DNA of 64,000 bases from Sphaerotilus sulfidivorans (GCF_013426975.1 NZ_JACCPY010000010.1:1-64000), one strand, 5' to 3'; shown: positions 43,139 through 57,188, counted from the stretch's first letter. Made by a program: numbers and translations. The notes: generated by a model from the sequence alone, not told the origin.

Positions 43139-43441
43139 GGCGTGGGCGTGCTGAAGGACACGAGATGGTGTGAGAAGCGCCGCATCGTGGCGACACTGCA
43201 GGCCGACATTAGAACCCGAGTCGGCAGCCGCATCGGCCACCGCCGGGAACAAGCCGGTTACCGGATCGTGCTGCGCTGCACGATCCGCACGGCAGCGGCC
43301 CGCAGCCCGGGCCGGATTGACCGCCCGAAGAAACTGATGCATCATGATTCATGAAACCGGGTTACATCCGGTCCTTTCTCGGTCCCTTTTCCCTTCCGGC
43401 CCGGCCCTCGACGACGCACCGCGGCCCCAACTTCCCGAGGC
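43139..43441. other. tal-zwf divergent intergenic region
   Basis: A 303-nt gap that must hold the promoters of tal-pgi and zwf-hexR. Besides the palindrome listed at 43342, I see no small ORF with a ribosome site and no terminator. The right part (43375-43435) is pyrimidine-rich on the plus strand. Confidence 0.5.
43342..43354. promoter_or_regulatory. Palindrome TCATGA-T-TCATGA upstream of zwf
   Basis: Two copies of the self-complementary hexamer TCATGA separated by one T, about 95 nt upstream of zwf. It is a plausible operator for HexR, encoded downstream of zwf and known in other proteobacteria to repress zwf. The sequence does not match the published gammaproteobacterial HexR box (TGTAAT-type), so this is only a candidate. 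Confidence 0.3.
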
Positions 43442-43447
43442 ATGTCC

Positions 43448-44905
43448 ATGTCCTTCGATCTCGTCTTCTTCGGTGGCACCGGCGACCTGACCTGGCGCAA
43501 GCTGATGCCCGCGCTGTTCCAGGCCTTCCGCCACGGCAAGCTGCCCGCCGGCGGCCGCATCCTGGCGGTGGCGCGCGACCAGCGCACCGACGAGGAATAC
43601 CGCGCCTTCATCAAGGAGCGCTTCCACGAGGTCGACAGCTCCAAGCGCCCGAGCGACGAGGAGTTCGCCCGCTTCGCCGAGCTGCTGCACTACCGCCGCA
43701 TGGACCTGTCCAAGCCGGAGGACTACGCCGGCCTGAAGGACTGGCTGGACGCACGCGGCGCCGACACCGTGGTGCTGTATCTGGCCACCAGCCCGCACCT
43801 GTTCCCGGCGATCTGCGAGCAGCTCGGCGCCGCCGGCCTGAACGCGCCGCACATCCGCGTCGTGCTGGAGAAGCCTCTGGGCCATGACCTGGCCAGCGCG
43901 CAGGAGATCAACCGCGTGGTGCGCTCGGTCTTCCGCGAGGAGCAGGCCTTCCGCATCGACCACTACCTCGGCAAGCCGAGCGTGCAGAACCTGATGGCGC
44001 TGCGCTTCGGCAATGCGCTGTTCGAGCCGCTGTGGCGCCGCGAGAGCATCGCCAACATCCAGATCACGCTGTCGGAATCGATCGGCGTGGGCACGCGCGG
44101 CGACTTCTACGACCGCACCGGCGCGCTGCGCGACATGATCCAGAACCATGCGCTGCAGCTCCTGACAATGATCGCGATGGAGCCGCCCTCGACCAGCGAC
44201 GCCGACGCGATCCGCGACGAGAAGCTCAAGGTGCTGAAGTCGCTCAAGCCCTTCACGCCGGAGTCGGTCGCGCGCGACGTGGTGCGCGGCCAGTACCGCG
44301 CCGGCAGCGTCGGCGGCCAGGCGGTGCCGGGCTACCAGCAGGAAGTGAAGGTGCCGGCGGGCAGCCACTGCGAGACCTTCGTCGCGCTGCGCACCGAGGT
44401 GCAGAACTGGCGCTGGGCCGGCGTGCCCTTCTACCTGCGCACCGGCAAGCGGCTGGCCGCGCGCGATGCGCAGATCGTCGTGAACTTCCGCCCGGTGCCG
44501 CACCCGATCTTCCCCGGCGCGCAGCGCGCCAACAAGCTGGTGATCAAGCTGCAGCCGGAGGACGGCCTGGAACTGCACCTGCTCGCGGCCAAGGGCAGCG
44601 GCACCTCGGAGTCGCTGGCACCGGTCTCGCTGGACCTGGACTTCGACAAGGCCTTCCCGACAGAGCGCGTCGGCGCCTACGAGCGCCTGCTGCTCGACGC
44701 GATCGCCGGCCGGCTGAACCTGTTCGTGCGCAGCGACGAGCAGGAGCAGGCCTGGCGCTGGGTCGAGCCGATCCTCGACGCCTGGGAGCGCGAGCGTGTC
44801 AGCGGCGGCGAGGGGCCGCGCGGTTATGCTGCCGGCAGCTGGGGCCCCGCCGCGGCCAGCGCGCTGGTCGCCCGCGACGGCTTCGCCTGGAGCGAGGAAC
44901 AGTGA
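43448..44905 (+). CDS. zwf: Glucose-6-phosphate 1-dehydrogenase
   Basis: Oxidises glucose-6-phosphate to 6-phosphogluconolactone with NAD(P)+. The 485 residues start MSFDLVFFGGTGDLTWRK, with the nucleotide-binding GGTGDL. They contain the substrate site RIDHYLGK (about 169-176) and LRTGKRLAARDAQIV. GAGG lies 7 nt before this ATG; an ATG two codons earlier sits too close to it. The hexR frame begins 1 nt past the zwf stop. Confidence 0.96.
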   Translation: MSFDLVFFGGTGDLTWRKLMPALFQAFRHGKLPAGGRILAVARDQRTDEEYRAFIKERFHEVDSSKRPSDEEFARFAELLHYRRMDLSKPEDYAGLKDWLDARGADTVVLYLATSPHLFPAICEQLGAAGLNAPHIRVVLEKPLGHDLASAQEINRVVRSVFREEQAFRIDHYLGKPSVQNLMALRFGNALFEPLWRRESIANIQITLSESIGVGTRGDFYDRTGALRDMIQNHALQLLTMIAMEPPSTSDADAIRDEKLKVLKSLKPFTPESVARDVVRGQYRAGSVGGQAVPGYQQEVKVPAGSHCETFVALRTEVQNWRWAGVPFYLRTGKRLAARDAQIVVNFRPVPHPIFPGAQRANKLVIKLQPEDGLELHLLAAKGSGTSESLAPVSLDLDFDKAFPTERVGAYERLLLDAIAGRLNLFVRSDEQEQAWRWVEPILDAWERERVSGGEGPRGYAAGSWGPAAASALVARDGFAWSEEQ

Positions 44906-44906
44906 G

Positions 44907-45818
44907 TTGAACCATCCGACGTCATCTTCGTCACCGCTCGGCAGCGGCGTGAACGTGCTGCCGCCGATGCTCGACCGCATCCGCGCCTCGCTGCCGGCGC
45001 TGTCGCCGGCCGAGCAGCGCGTGGGCAAGCTGGTGCTGGCCGACGCGCGCAGCTTCGCCAGCCTGCCGGTGGCCGAGCTGGCCGAGCGTGCCCATGTCAG
45101 CAAGCCGACGGTGGTGCGCTTCTGCCGCAGCGTCGGCTACGACGGCCTGGCCGACTTCAAGCTCAAGCTGGCCGGCACGGTCAACGAGGGCGTGCCCTTC
45201 GTGCACCGCTCGGTCGACGAGGACGACAAGCCGGCCGATCTGGTCGTCAAGGTCATCGACAACGCGGTCAGCGCGCTGCTGAAGTACCGCAACGACGCCG
45301 CGGCACACGCCTTCGAGCGCGCGATCGACGCGCTGACGCAGGCCGCGCGCGACAAGCGCCGCATCGAGTTCTACGGCGTGGGCAACTCCGGCATCGTCGC
45401 GCACGACGCCGAGCACAAGTTCTTCCGCCTCGGCGTGAACGCGGTCGCCTACAACGACGCGCATGTGCAGGTCATGGCCGCGACCATGCTCGAGCCGGGC
45501 GACTGCGTGGTCATCATCTCGAACTCGGGCCGCAGCCGCGACCTGCTCGACGCGCTGGAGATCGCGCGCCGCCGGGGCGCGACCACCATCGTCATCACCG
45601 CCAGCGGCACGCCGCTGGCGCATCAGGCGCATGTGCTGCTGAGCGTCGACCATCCCGAGGACTACGACCGCTACAGCCCGATGGTCAGCCGCCTGCTTCA
45701 CCTGACGGTGATCGACATCCTGACCACCGGCGTGGCGCTGCGCCTGGGGCCGGACCTGCGTCCGATGCTCCAGGACATCAAGCGCAACCTGCGCGCAAAG
45801 CGCTACACGGCGCCCTGA
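44907..45818 (+). CDS. hexR: HexR-like RpiR-family transcriptional regulator
   Basis: The protein joins an N-terminal helix-turn-helix (VAELAERAHVSKPTVVRFCRSVGY) to a C-terminal SIS sugar-phosphate-binding domain (FYGVGNSGIVAHDAEHKF, VIISNSGRSRDLLDA). HexR-type proteins sense KDPG or glucose-6-phosphate and control glucose genes such as zwf, which lies directly upstream. The start is uncertain. TTG at 44907 (303 residues) fits an upstream AGGAA, while GTG at 44949 or ATG at 44967 would still keep the whole HTH. Confidence 0.9.
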   Translation: MNHPTSSSSPLGSGVNVLPPMLDRIRASLPALSPAEQRVGKLVLADARSFASLPVAELAERAHVSKPTVVRFCRSVGYDGLADFKLKLAGTVNEGVPFVHRSVDEDDKPADLVVKVIDNAVSALLKYRNDAAAHAFERAIDALTQAARDKRRIEFYGVGNSGIVAHDAEHKFFRLGVNAVAYNDAHVQVMAATMLEPGDCVVIISNSGRSRDLLDALEIARRRGATTIVITASGTPLAHQAHVLLSVDHPEDYDRYSPMVSRLLHLTVIDILTTGVALRLGPDLRPMLQDIKRNLRAKRYTAP

Positions 45819-45834
45819 GCCCTTCCGGGCGGCT

Positions 45835-46137
45835 TCAGGCCGGCGAGGCGGCCATGCCCAGCAGCCCGGCGACCCCGTAGAGGCCGGCCAGTTCGGCCAG
45901 CCGGACCGGCACGCGCTCGATGCGCAGCGGCCGACCTGCGGCTGCAGCCCGGCGCTGCAGCTCCAGCAGCACCGCCAGCGCGCTGGAGTCGAACTGGCCG
46001 AGCGCGCCGGCATCCAGCACCAGCAGATCGTCGGCCGGTGCGGCAGCGATGCGCGAGCCCAGATCGACCGCGGCGGCGCGGGCCTCCGCCAGCGTCAGAC
46101 GGGCCGGCAGTTCGAGTCGCGCGGTGGCAGCGCTCAT
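45835..46137 (-). CDS. mlaB: STAS-domain protein, probable MlaB
   Basis: The 100-residue product is a single STAS domain (LLVLDAGALGQFDSSALAVLLELQRRA). MlaB is the cytoplasmic STAS subunit that stabilises the MlaFE transporter. It is the last gene of the mla run, 11 nt after mlaC. Small STAS proteins are weakly conserved, so the call relies on context. It ends 16 nt from the convergent hexR. Confidence 0.85.
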   Translation of the reverse strand: MSAATARLELPARLTLAEARAAAVDLGSRIAAAPADDLLVLDAGALGQFDSSALAVLLELQRRAAAAGRPLRIERVPVRLAELAGLYGVAGLLGMAASPA

Positions 46138-46148
46138 GGCCCGGATCC

Positions 46149-46784
46149 TCAGCTCTTGGCCGCGGCGGCGGCCTTGTTCTTCTCCGCCAGCTTGGCGATC
46201 AGCCCGTCGATGCCGGAGGCCGAGATTTCCTGCGCGAAGCTGGCACGGTAGGTCTCGACCAGCCAGACGCCCAGCACGTTGACATCGTGGATCTTCCAGA
46301 CCTCGCCCTGCTTGGCCAGGCGGTAGTCGAGCTGGATCGGATCGCCCTTGCCCTTGACCTCGGTGCGCACCGTCACTTCGGTGTCCTCGGGCCTGGCGCG
46401 CAGCGGCTTGAGCTCGACGGTCTGGTCCTTGATCTGCGACAGCGCGCCGGCATAGGTGCGCACCAGCAGGGTCTTGAACTCCTCCTGCAGGCGCTTCTGC
46501 TGCTCCGGCGTGGCCTGGCGCCAGTGGCGCCCCACCGCGGCCGAGGTCATGCGCTGGAAGTCGACATTGGGCAGGATCTTGGCATCGACCAGGGCCATGA
46601 CCTTCTTCGTGTCGCCGCCCTGGATGGCCTTGTCGGCCTTGACGGTCTCGATGACCTCGCCGGACATCTGCTTGATCCAGGCGTCAGGTGCGGTCGGCGC
46701 CGGGCTCTGCGCCTGGGCGACCGAGGTGGCCAGCACCAGTGCCGCCGTGGCGATCAGCGTAGACCAGCGGGATTTCGTCAGCAT
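46149..46784 (-). CDS. mlaC: Periplasmic phospholipid-binding protein MlaC
   Basis: MlaC ferries phospholipids between the MlaA complex in the outer membrane and MlaFEDB in the inner membrane. The 211-residue product has a signal peptide (residues 1-25, ending SVAQA-QS). The Tol_Tol_Ttg2 domain shows VMALVDAKILPNVDFQRMTSAAVGRHW and VWKIHDVNVLGVWLVETYR. AAAGGA precedes the ATG. A 128-nt gap separates it from mlaA. Confidence 0.94.
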   Translation of the reverse strand: MLTKSRWSTLIATAALVLATSVAQAQSPAPTAPDAWIKQMSGEVIETVKADKAIQGGDTKKVMALVDAKILPNVDFQRMTSAAVGRHWRQATPEQQKRLQEEFKTLLVRTYAGALSQIKDQTVELKPLRARPEDTEVTVRTEVKGKGDPIQLDYRLAKQGEVWKIHDVNVLGVWLVETYRASFAQEISASGIDGLIAKLAEKNKAAAAAKS

Positions 46785-46912
46785 GGATTTCCTTTCTTTC
46801 ATGCCCCTCGACCGGGGGCATGGCATCTTCAACGGACCGCATGACATCCGGTGGACAGCAGGCGGCCTCAGGTCAGAGCGGTGCAGCGGCAGCGCGGTTC
46901 CCGCGCAATCTG

Positions 46913-47701
46913 TCAGTTTCCTGAAGCCCGGGACGCCGGCGGCTCGGCGGCCGCGGCAGAAGCCGGGGCTGCGGGAGTCTCGGGGGCAGGCGCGGCGACG
47001 GGCGGCAGGTCGTCCTCGTCGTCCTCCTCCGGCGGATTGCCGTCGTAGACCAGGCTGCGGCGGCGCTGCAGGTAGGCAGTGCGCACGAAGGCGTACTTGT
47101 CGAGCGCGATGTCGTCGAGCAGACCGGTGGTCGACAGCAGGCCGGCGCGGGTGCTGACCAGCCGCAGCGCGGTCATCGAGTTGCGTGTCACCGACACATT
47201 CACCAGCGACTCGGGCGTGGCCAGCATGTCGACCGGCAGGCCGACCGAGTCGCGCACCGTCGAGGGGCCCAGCAGCGGCCAGACGATGTAGGCGCCGGGC
47301 GGCACGCCCCAGCGGCCCAGGGTCTGGCCGAAGTCCTCGCCGTGGCGCTCGAAGCCGAGCTCGGTGGCGATGTCCATCACGCCCATGAAGCCGAAGACGG
47401 TGTTGGTGCCCACCCGCATCACATCGCTCAGGCTGTCGGCGACACGGCCCTGCAGCAGCAGGTTGACCGCCGACCAGGCGTCCTTCAGGTTGCCGAAGAA
47501 ATTGCTCACCGCGATCTGCGCCGGCGTGGGCAGCACCGCGCGGTAGGCCTCGGCAGTCGGCTTGAGCACCGCCGTGTCGACCGCCTCGTTGAAGGCGAAG
47601 ACCTTGCGGTTGAGCGGCTCGAGCGGATCGGGGCGCTGGGCGGTGGCGCAGCCGGCCAGCAGCGCTGCGGCCGTCAGCGCGCAGAGTGCGGCGCGCCTCA
47701 T
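46913..47701 (-). CDS. mlaA: Outer membrane lipoprotein MlaA (VacJ)
   Basis: MlaA removes surface phospholipids from the outer membrane. The 262-residue product has a lipoprotein signal (LCALTAAALLAGC, Cys18) and the core DPLEPLNRKVFAFNEAVD through GQTLGRWGVPPGAYIVWPLLGPSTVRDSVG. The last 40 residues are an acidic and Pro/Ala-rich tail. It sits inside the transporter operon between mlaD and mlaC and overlaps mlaD by 4 nt. In E. coli mlaA is separate. Confidence 0.96.
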   Translation of the reverse strand: MRRAALCALTAAALLAGCATAQRPDPLEPLNRKVFAFNEAVDTAVLKPTAEAYRAVLPTPAQIAVSNFFGNLKDAWSAVNLLLQGRVADSLSDVMRVGTNTVFGFMGVMDIATELGFERHGEDFGQTLGRWGVPPGAYIVWPLLGPSTVRDSVGLPVDMLATPESLVNVSVTRNSMTALRLVSTRAGLLSTTGLLDDIALDKYAFVRTAYLQRRRSLVYDGNPPEEDDEDDLPPVAAPAPETPAAPASAAAAEPPASRASGN

Positions 47702-48180
47702 GGCTTCGCGGCCGGCGCGTCGCTGGCGTCGGCGGCCTTGCTGTAGAGGAACTGGCTGATCAGCGTCTCCAGCACGATCGCCGACTGGGTCTGCGTGATC
47801 GTGGCGCCAGCCACCAGGTTCTGCTCGGAGGCGCCCGGCTCGATGCCGAGGTACTGCTCGCCGAGCAGGCCGGCCGTCAGGATCTTCAGCGAGCTGTCCT
47901 TCGGGAAGGCGTAGCGCTGCTGCATCTCGATCTCGACGCGGGCCTGGTACATCTTGTCGTCGAAGCCGATCGAGGTGACGCGGCCGACCACCACGCCGGC
48001 ACTCTTGACGGCCGCACCGGCCTTCAGGCCGCCGATGTTGTCGAAGCGTGCGCTGATGCGATAGGTCGGGTCGAAGGACAGCGACAGCAGGTTGCCGGCC
48101 TTCAGGGCCAGGAACAGCAGGGCCGCCGCGCCGATCACGACGAACAGGCCGACCCAGACATCGTTGCGGGATTTCTGCAT
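47698..48180 (-). CDS. mlaD: MCE-domain lipid transport protein MlaD
   Basis: MlaD forms the hexameric periplasmic ring of the transporter. The 160 residues start with a membrane anchor (about 8-26, DVWVGLFVVIGAAALLFLAL). The single MCE domain follows (ARFDNIGGLKAGAAVKSAGVVVGRV) with a hydrophobic segment near 110-120. Full length. It begins 33 nt after mlaE and its stop overlaps the mlaA start (4 nt). Confidence 0.96.
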   Translation of the reverse strand: MQKSRNDVWVGLFVVIGAAALLFLALKAGNLLSLSFDPTYRISARFDNIGGLKAGAAVKSAGVVVGRVTSIGFDDKMYQARVEIEMQQRYAFPKDSSLKILTAGLLGEQYLGIEPGASEQNLVAGATITQTQSAIVLETLISQFLYSKAADASDAPAAKP

Positions 48181-48213
48181 GGATTCTTTTCCTTCGATCT
48201 TCGGATCGTGGAC

Positions 48214-49002
48214 TCAGATCGAGAACATCAATGCGGTCAGGACAAAGTCCAGACCGAGCACCGCCAGCGAGGCCATCACCACGGTGCGGGTGGTCGCGCG
48301 GGCCACGCCCTCGGGCGTCGGACGGCAGGCGTAGCCCTGGCGCAGCGCGACGAAGGTGACGGTCAGACCGAAGACGATGCTCTTGATCACCCCGTTGCCG
48401 ACATCCTTGAACACATCGACGCCGCCCTGCATCTGCGACCAGAAGGCGCCGGCGTCGACGCCGATCAGCAGCACGCCCACCACCCAGCCGCCGAGGATGC
48501 CCACCGCGCTGAACACCGCCGCCAGCAGAGGCATCGCGATCAGTCCGCCGACGAAGCGCGGCGCCAGCACCCGGCGCACCGGATCGACCGCCATCATCTC
48601 CATCGCCGCGAGCTGCTCGCCCGACTTCATCAGACCGATCTCGGCGGTGAGCGCGGTGCCGGCGCGGCCGGCGAACAGCAGCGCGGTCACCACCGGCCCG
48701 AGCTCGCGCACCAGCGACAGCGCCACCAGCAGGCCCAGCGCCTCGCTCGAGCCGTAGCGCTGCAGCGTGTAGTAGCCCTGCAGCCCTAGCACGAAGCCGA
48801 CGAACAGGCCCGACACGCCGATGATCGCCAGCGAGTGGTTGCCCAGGAAATGGATCTGGTCCGACACCAGCCGCAGGCGCGCCAGCGCCGCCGGCACCAG
48901 CGCCAGCAGGCGCAGCAGCAGCCGCGCGGCGTCGCCGATGTCGGCCAGGCTGCCGCGCACCGCTGCGCCCAGGCGCGCAAGCAGCTCGAGCGGGCCGCTC
49001 AC
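48214..49002 (-). CDS. mlaE: Lipid ABC transporter permease MlaE
   Basis: The permease of the MlaFEDB complex. The 262-residue product has several membrane helices and the family stretches LVSDQIHFLGNHSLAIIGVSG and ELGPVVTALLFAGRAGTALTAEIGLMKS, the latter being the MlaE/YrbE signature. It starts with GTG, overlapping the mlaF stop (GTGA). The N-terminal 40 residues form an amphipathic region. Confidence 0.96.
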   Translation of the reverse strand: MSGPLELLARLGAAVRGSLADIGDAARLLLRLLALVPAALARLRLVSDQIHFLGNHSLAIIGVSGLFVGFVLGLQGYYTLQRYGSSEALGLLVALSLVRELGPVVTALLFAGRAGTALTAEIGLMKSGEQLAAMEMMAVDPVRRVLAPRFVGGLIAMPLLAAVFSAVGILGGWVVGVLLIGVDAGAFWSQMQGGVDVFKDVGNGVIKSIVFGLTVTFVALRQGYACRPTPEGVARATTRTVVMASLAVLGLDFVLTALMFSI

Positions 49003-49862
49003 CGACCTGCCCCCAGGCCGAAGTCCTCGGCGATCGGCGCGGCGGCGTAGTGGAAGCGCACCGGGCCGTCCGGCGCCGCGCTGACGAACTGCCTCACCAG
49101 CGGATCGTCGCTGCGGCGCAGCGCCTCGGGCGAGCCCTGCGCGGCGATGCCGCCGTTGGCGATGAAGACGACATGGTCGGCGATCGAGAAGGTCTCGTCG
49201 ACATCGTGCGAGACGACGATGCTGGTCACGCCCAGCGCGTCGTTGAGCTGGCGGATCAGCCGCGCGGCCACGCCCATCGAGATCGGATCGAGGCCGGCGA
49301 AGGGCTCGTCATACATGATCAGCTCCGGATCGAGCGCGATCGCGCGCGCCAGCGCGACCCGACGGCTCATGCCGCCGGAGATCTGGCTGGGCATCAGGTC
49401 GCGCGCGCCGCGCAGGCCCACCGCGTCGAGCTTCATCAGCACCAGGTCGCGGATCATCGGATCGGGCAGGTCGGTGTGTTCGCGCAAGGGGAAGGCGACG
49501 TTGTCGAACACCGACAGGTCGGTGAACAGCGCGCCGAACTGGAACAGCATGCCCATGCGCCGGCGCATCGCCATCAGGCCGGCGCGGTCGAGCGAGCCGA
49601 TCTCGGTGCCGTCGAACAGCACCTGACCGACCGAGGCCTCGATCTGGCGGCCGATCAGGCGCAGCACCGTGGTCTTGCCGCCCCCGGAGGTGCCCATCAG
49701 CGCGACGACCGCGCCGCGCGGCACCACCAGATCGACATCGCGCAGGATGACGCGGTCGCCATAGCCGCAGGTCACCCCGCGCAGCTCGACCAGCGGCGCA
49801 GGCGTGGACAGGGAAGAAGGAGAGGATGCAGGCAAGGCGGCCAAAGGCGGCAAGAAGGACAA
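48999..49862 (-). CDS. mlaF: Lipid ABC transporter ATPase MlaF
   Basis: The ATPase that drives phospholipid trafficking. The 287 residues contain Walker A GTSGGGKTT (57-65), the signature ISGGMSRRVALARAIA, and Walker B LIMYDEPFAGLDP. The annotated start is a TTG with no visible ribosome site. Homologs begin near LVELRGVTCGYGDR, so the first 24 residues may not be real. It heads the operon mlaF-E-D-A-C-B. Confidence 0.94.
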   Translation of the reverse strand: MSFLPPLAALPASSPSSLSTPAPLVELRGVTCGYGDRVILRDVDLVVPRGAVVALMGTSGGGKTTVLRLIGRQIEASVGQVLFDGTEIGSLDRAGLMAMRRRMGMLFQFGALFTDLSVFDNVAFPLREHTDLPDPMIRDLVLMKLDAVGLRGARDLMPSQISGGMSRRVALARAIALDPELIMYDEPFAGLDPISMGVAARLIRQLNDALGVTSIVVSHDVDETFSIADHVVFIANGGIAAQGSPEALRRSDDPLVRQFVSAAPDGPVRFHYAAAPIAEDFGLGAGR

Positions 49863-49962
49863 GGAGGAAAAGACGGAAAAGGTTCACGCCTGAAGGCGAT
49901 GTCCCGATGATAGGGGAAAGCTCCGATGCGAGTTTGAAGAACAGTCGCCGGCCTGCGTCATC

Positions 49963-50736
49963 ATGTCGACCATGATGTCGCCCATGACGCCGCCCCTTCT
50001 GCCCACGCCCTTCGACGAGCTGCGCCGCGGTCGTCTGCCCGCCACGATGGCCACCATGCTGTCGCCCTTCTCGGTCGACGAACATGAACGCCATGTGGTC
50101 GCGCTGGCCGAGGACGGCGGGCGCAGCCCGGTGCACGGCCTCGAGATCGACACGCCGCCGGGGCTGTATCGCCCGCATGCGGCCTCGAGCAGCCAGTTCA
50201 TCCTGCGCACGCTGCTGCGCGAGCGCCCGCGTCTGGGCCGGCTGCTGGAGCTGGGCTGCGGCACCGGCGTGCTCGGGCTGACGCTGCTGTACCAGGGCCT
50301 GGCCGACGAGGTGCTGATGCTCGACGTGACCGACGCGGCGGTGCACGCCGCCCAGGCCAATCTGGAGCGCGCAGGCCTGGCCGCGCGGGCCCAGGTGCGC
50401 CAGGGCGACCTGTTCGCGCCGGTGGCCGGTCCGGCACCGCAGCGCTTCGACAGCGTGCTGTTCAACCTGCCGCTGATGCACGCCGACCATGGCGGCCGGC
50501 GCCATCCGGCGCTCGACGACACCGCCGGCCAGCTGGCCTGGCGCTTCTTCGAGCAGCTGCCTGCGCATCTGGCCCCCCAGGGCCGCGCTTTCTTCTCCTA
50601 CGCCAACATTTCCGACCCGGCACCGCTGGAGGCGCTGGGCGAGCAGATGGCGGTCGAGCTGCTGGCGGCCGAATGGGTCGCGCGCAGCGGCTTCTGGCTG
50701 TTTGTCTACGAGGCGCGCCCCAAGCGCCCGCAATGA
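49963..50736 (+). CDS. Class I SAM-dependent methyltransferase (HemK/RsmC-like)
   Basis: A 257-residue methyltransferase with LLELGCGTGVLGLTLL (motif I, near residue 92) and FDSVLFNLPLMHADHGG, where HemK/PrmC-type enzymes have NPPY. The change to NLPL makes an amino-methylating role on glutamine uncertain. The first 60 residues (FDELRRGRLPATMATMLSPF) look like a substrate-recognition part. Several ATG codons near the start make the exact N-terminus open (49963, 49972, 49975 or 49984). It is divergent from mlaF and converges on gltD. Substrate unknown. Confidence 0.75.
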   Translation: MSTMMSPMTPPLLPTPFDELRRGRLPATMATMLSPFSVDEHERHVVALAEDGGRSPVHGLEIDTPPGLYRPHAASSSQFILRTLLRERPRLGRLLELGCGTGVLGLTLLYQGLADEVLMLDVTDAAVHAAQANLERAGLAARAQVRQGDLFAPVAGPAPQRFDSVLFNLPLMHADHGGRRHPALDDTAGQLAWRFFEQLPAHLAPQGRAFFSYANISDPAPLEALGEQMAVELLAAEWVARSGFWLFVYEARPKRPQ

Positions 50737-50739
50737 CAC

Positions 50740-50759
50740 AGGCCGCCCGGAGGCGGCCT
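50740..50759. terminator. Hairpin between the methyltransferase gene and gltD
   Basis: An 8-bp stem AGGCCGCC/GGCGGCCT with a CGGA loop, directly after the plus-strand stop codon at 50736 and between two convergent genes. No T-run on either strand, so terminator activity is possible but unproven. Confidence 0.4.
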
Positions 50760-50810
50760 GCAGCAGCACATCCGGGGCGCACGGCCCCGGCGGCATCGAG
50801 CGATGCGTGA

Positions 50811-52277
50811 TCAGCGCGGCAGCGTGGTCGAGCCCATCAGGAACTCGTCGACCGCGCGGGCGGCCTGGCGGCCTTCGCGGATCGCCCAGACCACCAGCGA
50901 CTGACCGCGGCGCATGTCGCCGGCGGCGAAGACCTTGTCGACGCTGGTCCTGTAGCCGCCGTCGATCTCGGTCGTGGCCTTGATGTTGCCGCGTGCATCC
51001 TTGGCCACGCCGAAGGAATCCAGCACCGAGGCGACCGGATTGACGAAGCCCATCGCCAGCAGCACCAGATCGGCCTTGTATTCCTTCTCGGTGCCGGGGA
51101 TCTCGACCAGCTTGCCGTCCTTGAACTCGACATGCACGGTCTTCAGGCCGGTGACCTTGCCATCCTTGCCGACGAATTCCTTGGTGGAGATGGCGAACTC
51201 GCGCACGCAGCCTTCCTCGTGGCTCGAGGAGGTGCGCAGCTTCAGCGGCCAGTAGGGCCAGACCAGCGGCTTGTTCTCCTGCTCGGGCGGCTGCGGCATC
51301 ACCTCGAACTGGGTGACGCTGGCGGCGCCGTGGCGGTTGGAGGTGCCCACGCAGTCGCTGCCGGTGTCGCCGCCGCCGATGACGATGACATGCTTGCCGT
51401 CGGCACGGATCGCATCCTTCACCTTGCCGCCGTGGTTGACCTTGTTCTGCTGCGGCAGCAGCTCCATCGCGAAATGGATGCCCGACAGCTCGCGGCCCGG
51501 GATCGGCAGGTCGCGCGACTGCTCGGAGCCGCCGGTCAGCAGCACCGCGTCGAACTCGGCCTTCAGGCTCTCGGCGCTGACGGTTTCCTTGGCCCAGTTG
51601 GTGACCTTGGAGCCCTTGGGCCACTCGCCGACGACGACGTTGGTGCGGAACTTGATGCCTTCGGCCTCGAGCTGCTTGACGCGGCGGTCGATGTGGCCCT
51701 TGTCGAGCTTGAAGTCGGGAATGCCGTAGCGCAGCAGGCCGCCGACCTTGTCGTTCTTCTCGAACACGGTCACCTCATGGCCGACGCGCGCCAGCTGCTG
51801 GGCCGCGGCCAGACCGGCCGGGCCGGCGCCGACGATGGCGACCTTCTTGCCGGTCTTGACCTTGGCCGGCTGCGGCGTGACCCAGCCTTCGGCCCATGCC
51901 CGGTCGATGATCGCGTGCTCGATCGACTTGATGCCGATCGCGTCGCCGTTGATGTTGGCCACGCAGGCGGCCTCGCACGGCGCCGGGCAGATGCGGCCGG
52001 TGAACTCGGGGAAGTTATTGGTGCTGTGCAGCACCGTGATCGCGTTCTGCCAGTCCTGGTGATAGACCAGGTCGTTGAAGTCCGGAATGATGTTGTTGAC
52101 CGGGCAGCCGTTGTTGCAGAACGGCGTGCCGCAGTCCATGCAGCGCGCGCCCTGGACCTTCGCCTGCTCGGGCGTCAGACCGATGACGAATTCCTTGTAG
52201 CTCTTCAGGCGCTTCTCGACCGGCTCGTAACCTTCTTCGATGCGCTCGTACTCGAGGAAACCAGTGACCTTACCCAT
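50811..52277 (-). CDS. gltD: Glutamate synthase small subunit
   Basis: GltD supplies electrons from NADPH to GltB. The 488-residue product has the N-terminal 4Fe-4S region with [17 protein letters not shown] and CPAPCEAAC. It also has an FAD-binding [14 protein letters not shown] and a second, NADPH-binding, GGGDTGSDC. It starts 28 nt after gltB ends, the normal pair. Full length. Confidence 0.97.
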   Translation of the reverse strand: MGKVTGFLEYERIEEGYEPVEKRLKSYKEFVIGLTPEQAKVQGARCMDCGTPFCNNGCPVNNIIPDFNDLVYHQDWQNAITVLHSTNNFPEFTGRICPAPCEAACVANINGDAIGIKSIEHAIIDRAWAEGWVTPQPAKVKTGKKVAIVGAGPAGLAAAQQLARVGHEVTVFEKNDKVGGLLRYGIPDFKLDKGHIDRRVKQLEAEGIKFRTNVVVGEWPKGSKVTNWAKETVSAESLKAEFDAVLLTGGSEQSRDLPIPGRELSGIHFAMELLPQQNKVNHGGKVKDAIRADGKHVIVIGGGDTGSDCVGTSNRHGAASVTQFEVMPQPPEQENKPLVWPYWPLKLRTSSSHEEGCVREFAISTKEFVGKDGKVTGLKTVHVEFKDGKLVEIPGTEKEYKADLVLLAMGFVNPVASVLDSFGVAKDARGNIKATTEIDGGYRTSVDKVFAAGDMRRGQSLVVWAIREGRQAARAVDEFLMGSTTLPR

Positions 52278-52305
52278 GATGCGTTCAATCTCGAAGAAGA
52301 GGTGA

Positions 52306-57063
<4,758 letters not shown>

Positions 57064-57120
57064 GGCGCACTCCTAGGAATGACAATAGGGAAAACCGTGC
57101 GAATCTACCGCAGTGCAGCA

Positions 57121-57160
57121 GACCCCTCAAGCAAAACAAAAAGGGGTCAGACTCCTTGAA
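57121..57160. repeat. REP-like palindromes next to a RAYT transposase gene
   Basis: AAGGGGTC-A-GACTCCTT (57141-57157) is a near-perfect palindrome (7 of 8 pairs). A second arm GACCCCT (57121-57127) can also pair with AGGGGTC (57142-57148). GGGACAGACTGG (57192-57203) resembles the same repeat family. Such GGGGTCAGAC-type repeats often flank RAYT genes. On the minus strand the palindrome is followed by TTTT, so it may also end the transposase transcript. Confidence 0.5.
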
Positions 57161-57188
57161 TCCAGATCCGATCAATCCACAAGAAGAA

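Noticed and set aside
49309-51624. Minus-strand open frame overlapping mlaF, the methyltransferase gene and gltD
   Set aside because: Out of frame with mlaF and gltD and antisense to the methyltransferase; shadow composition.
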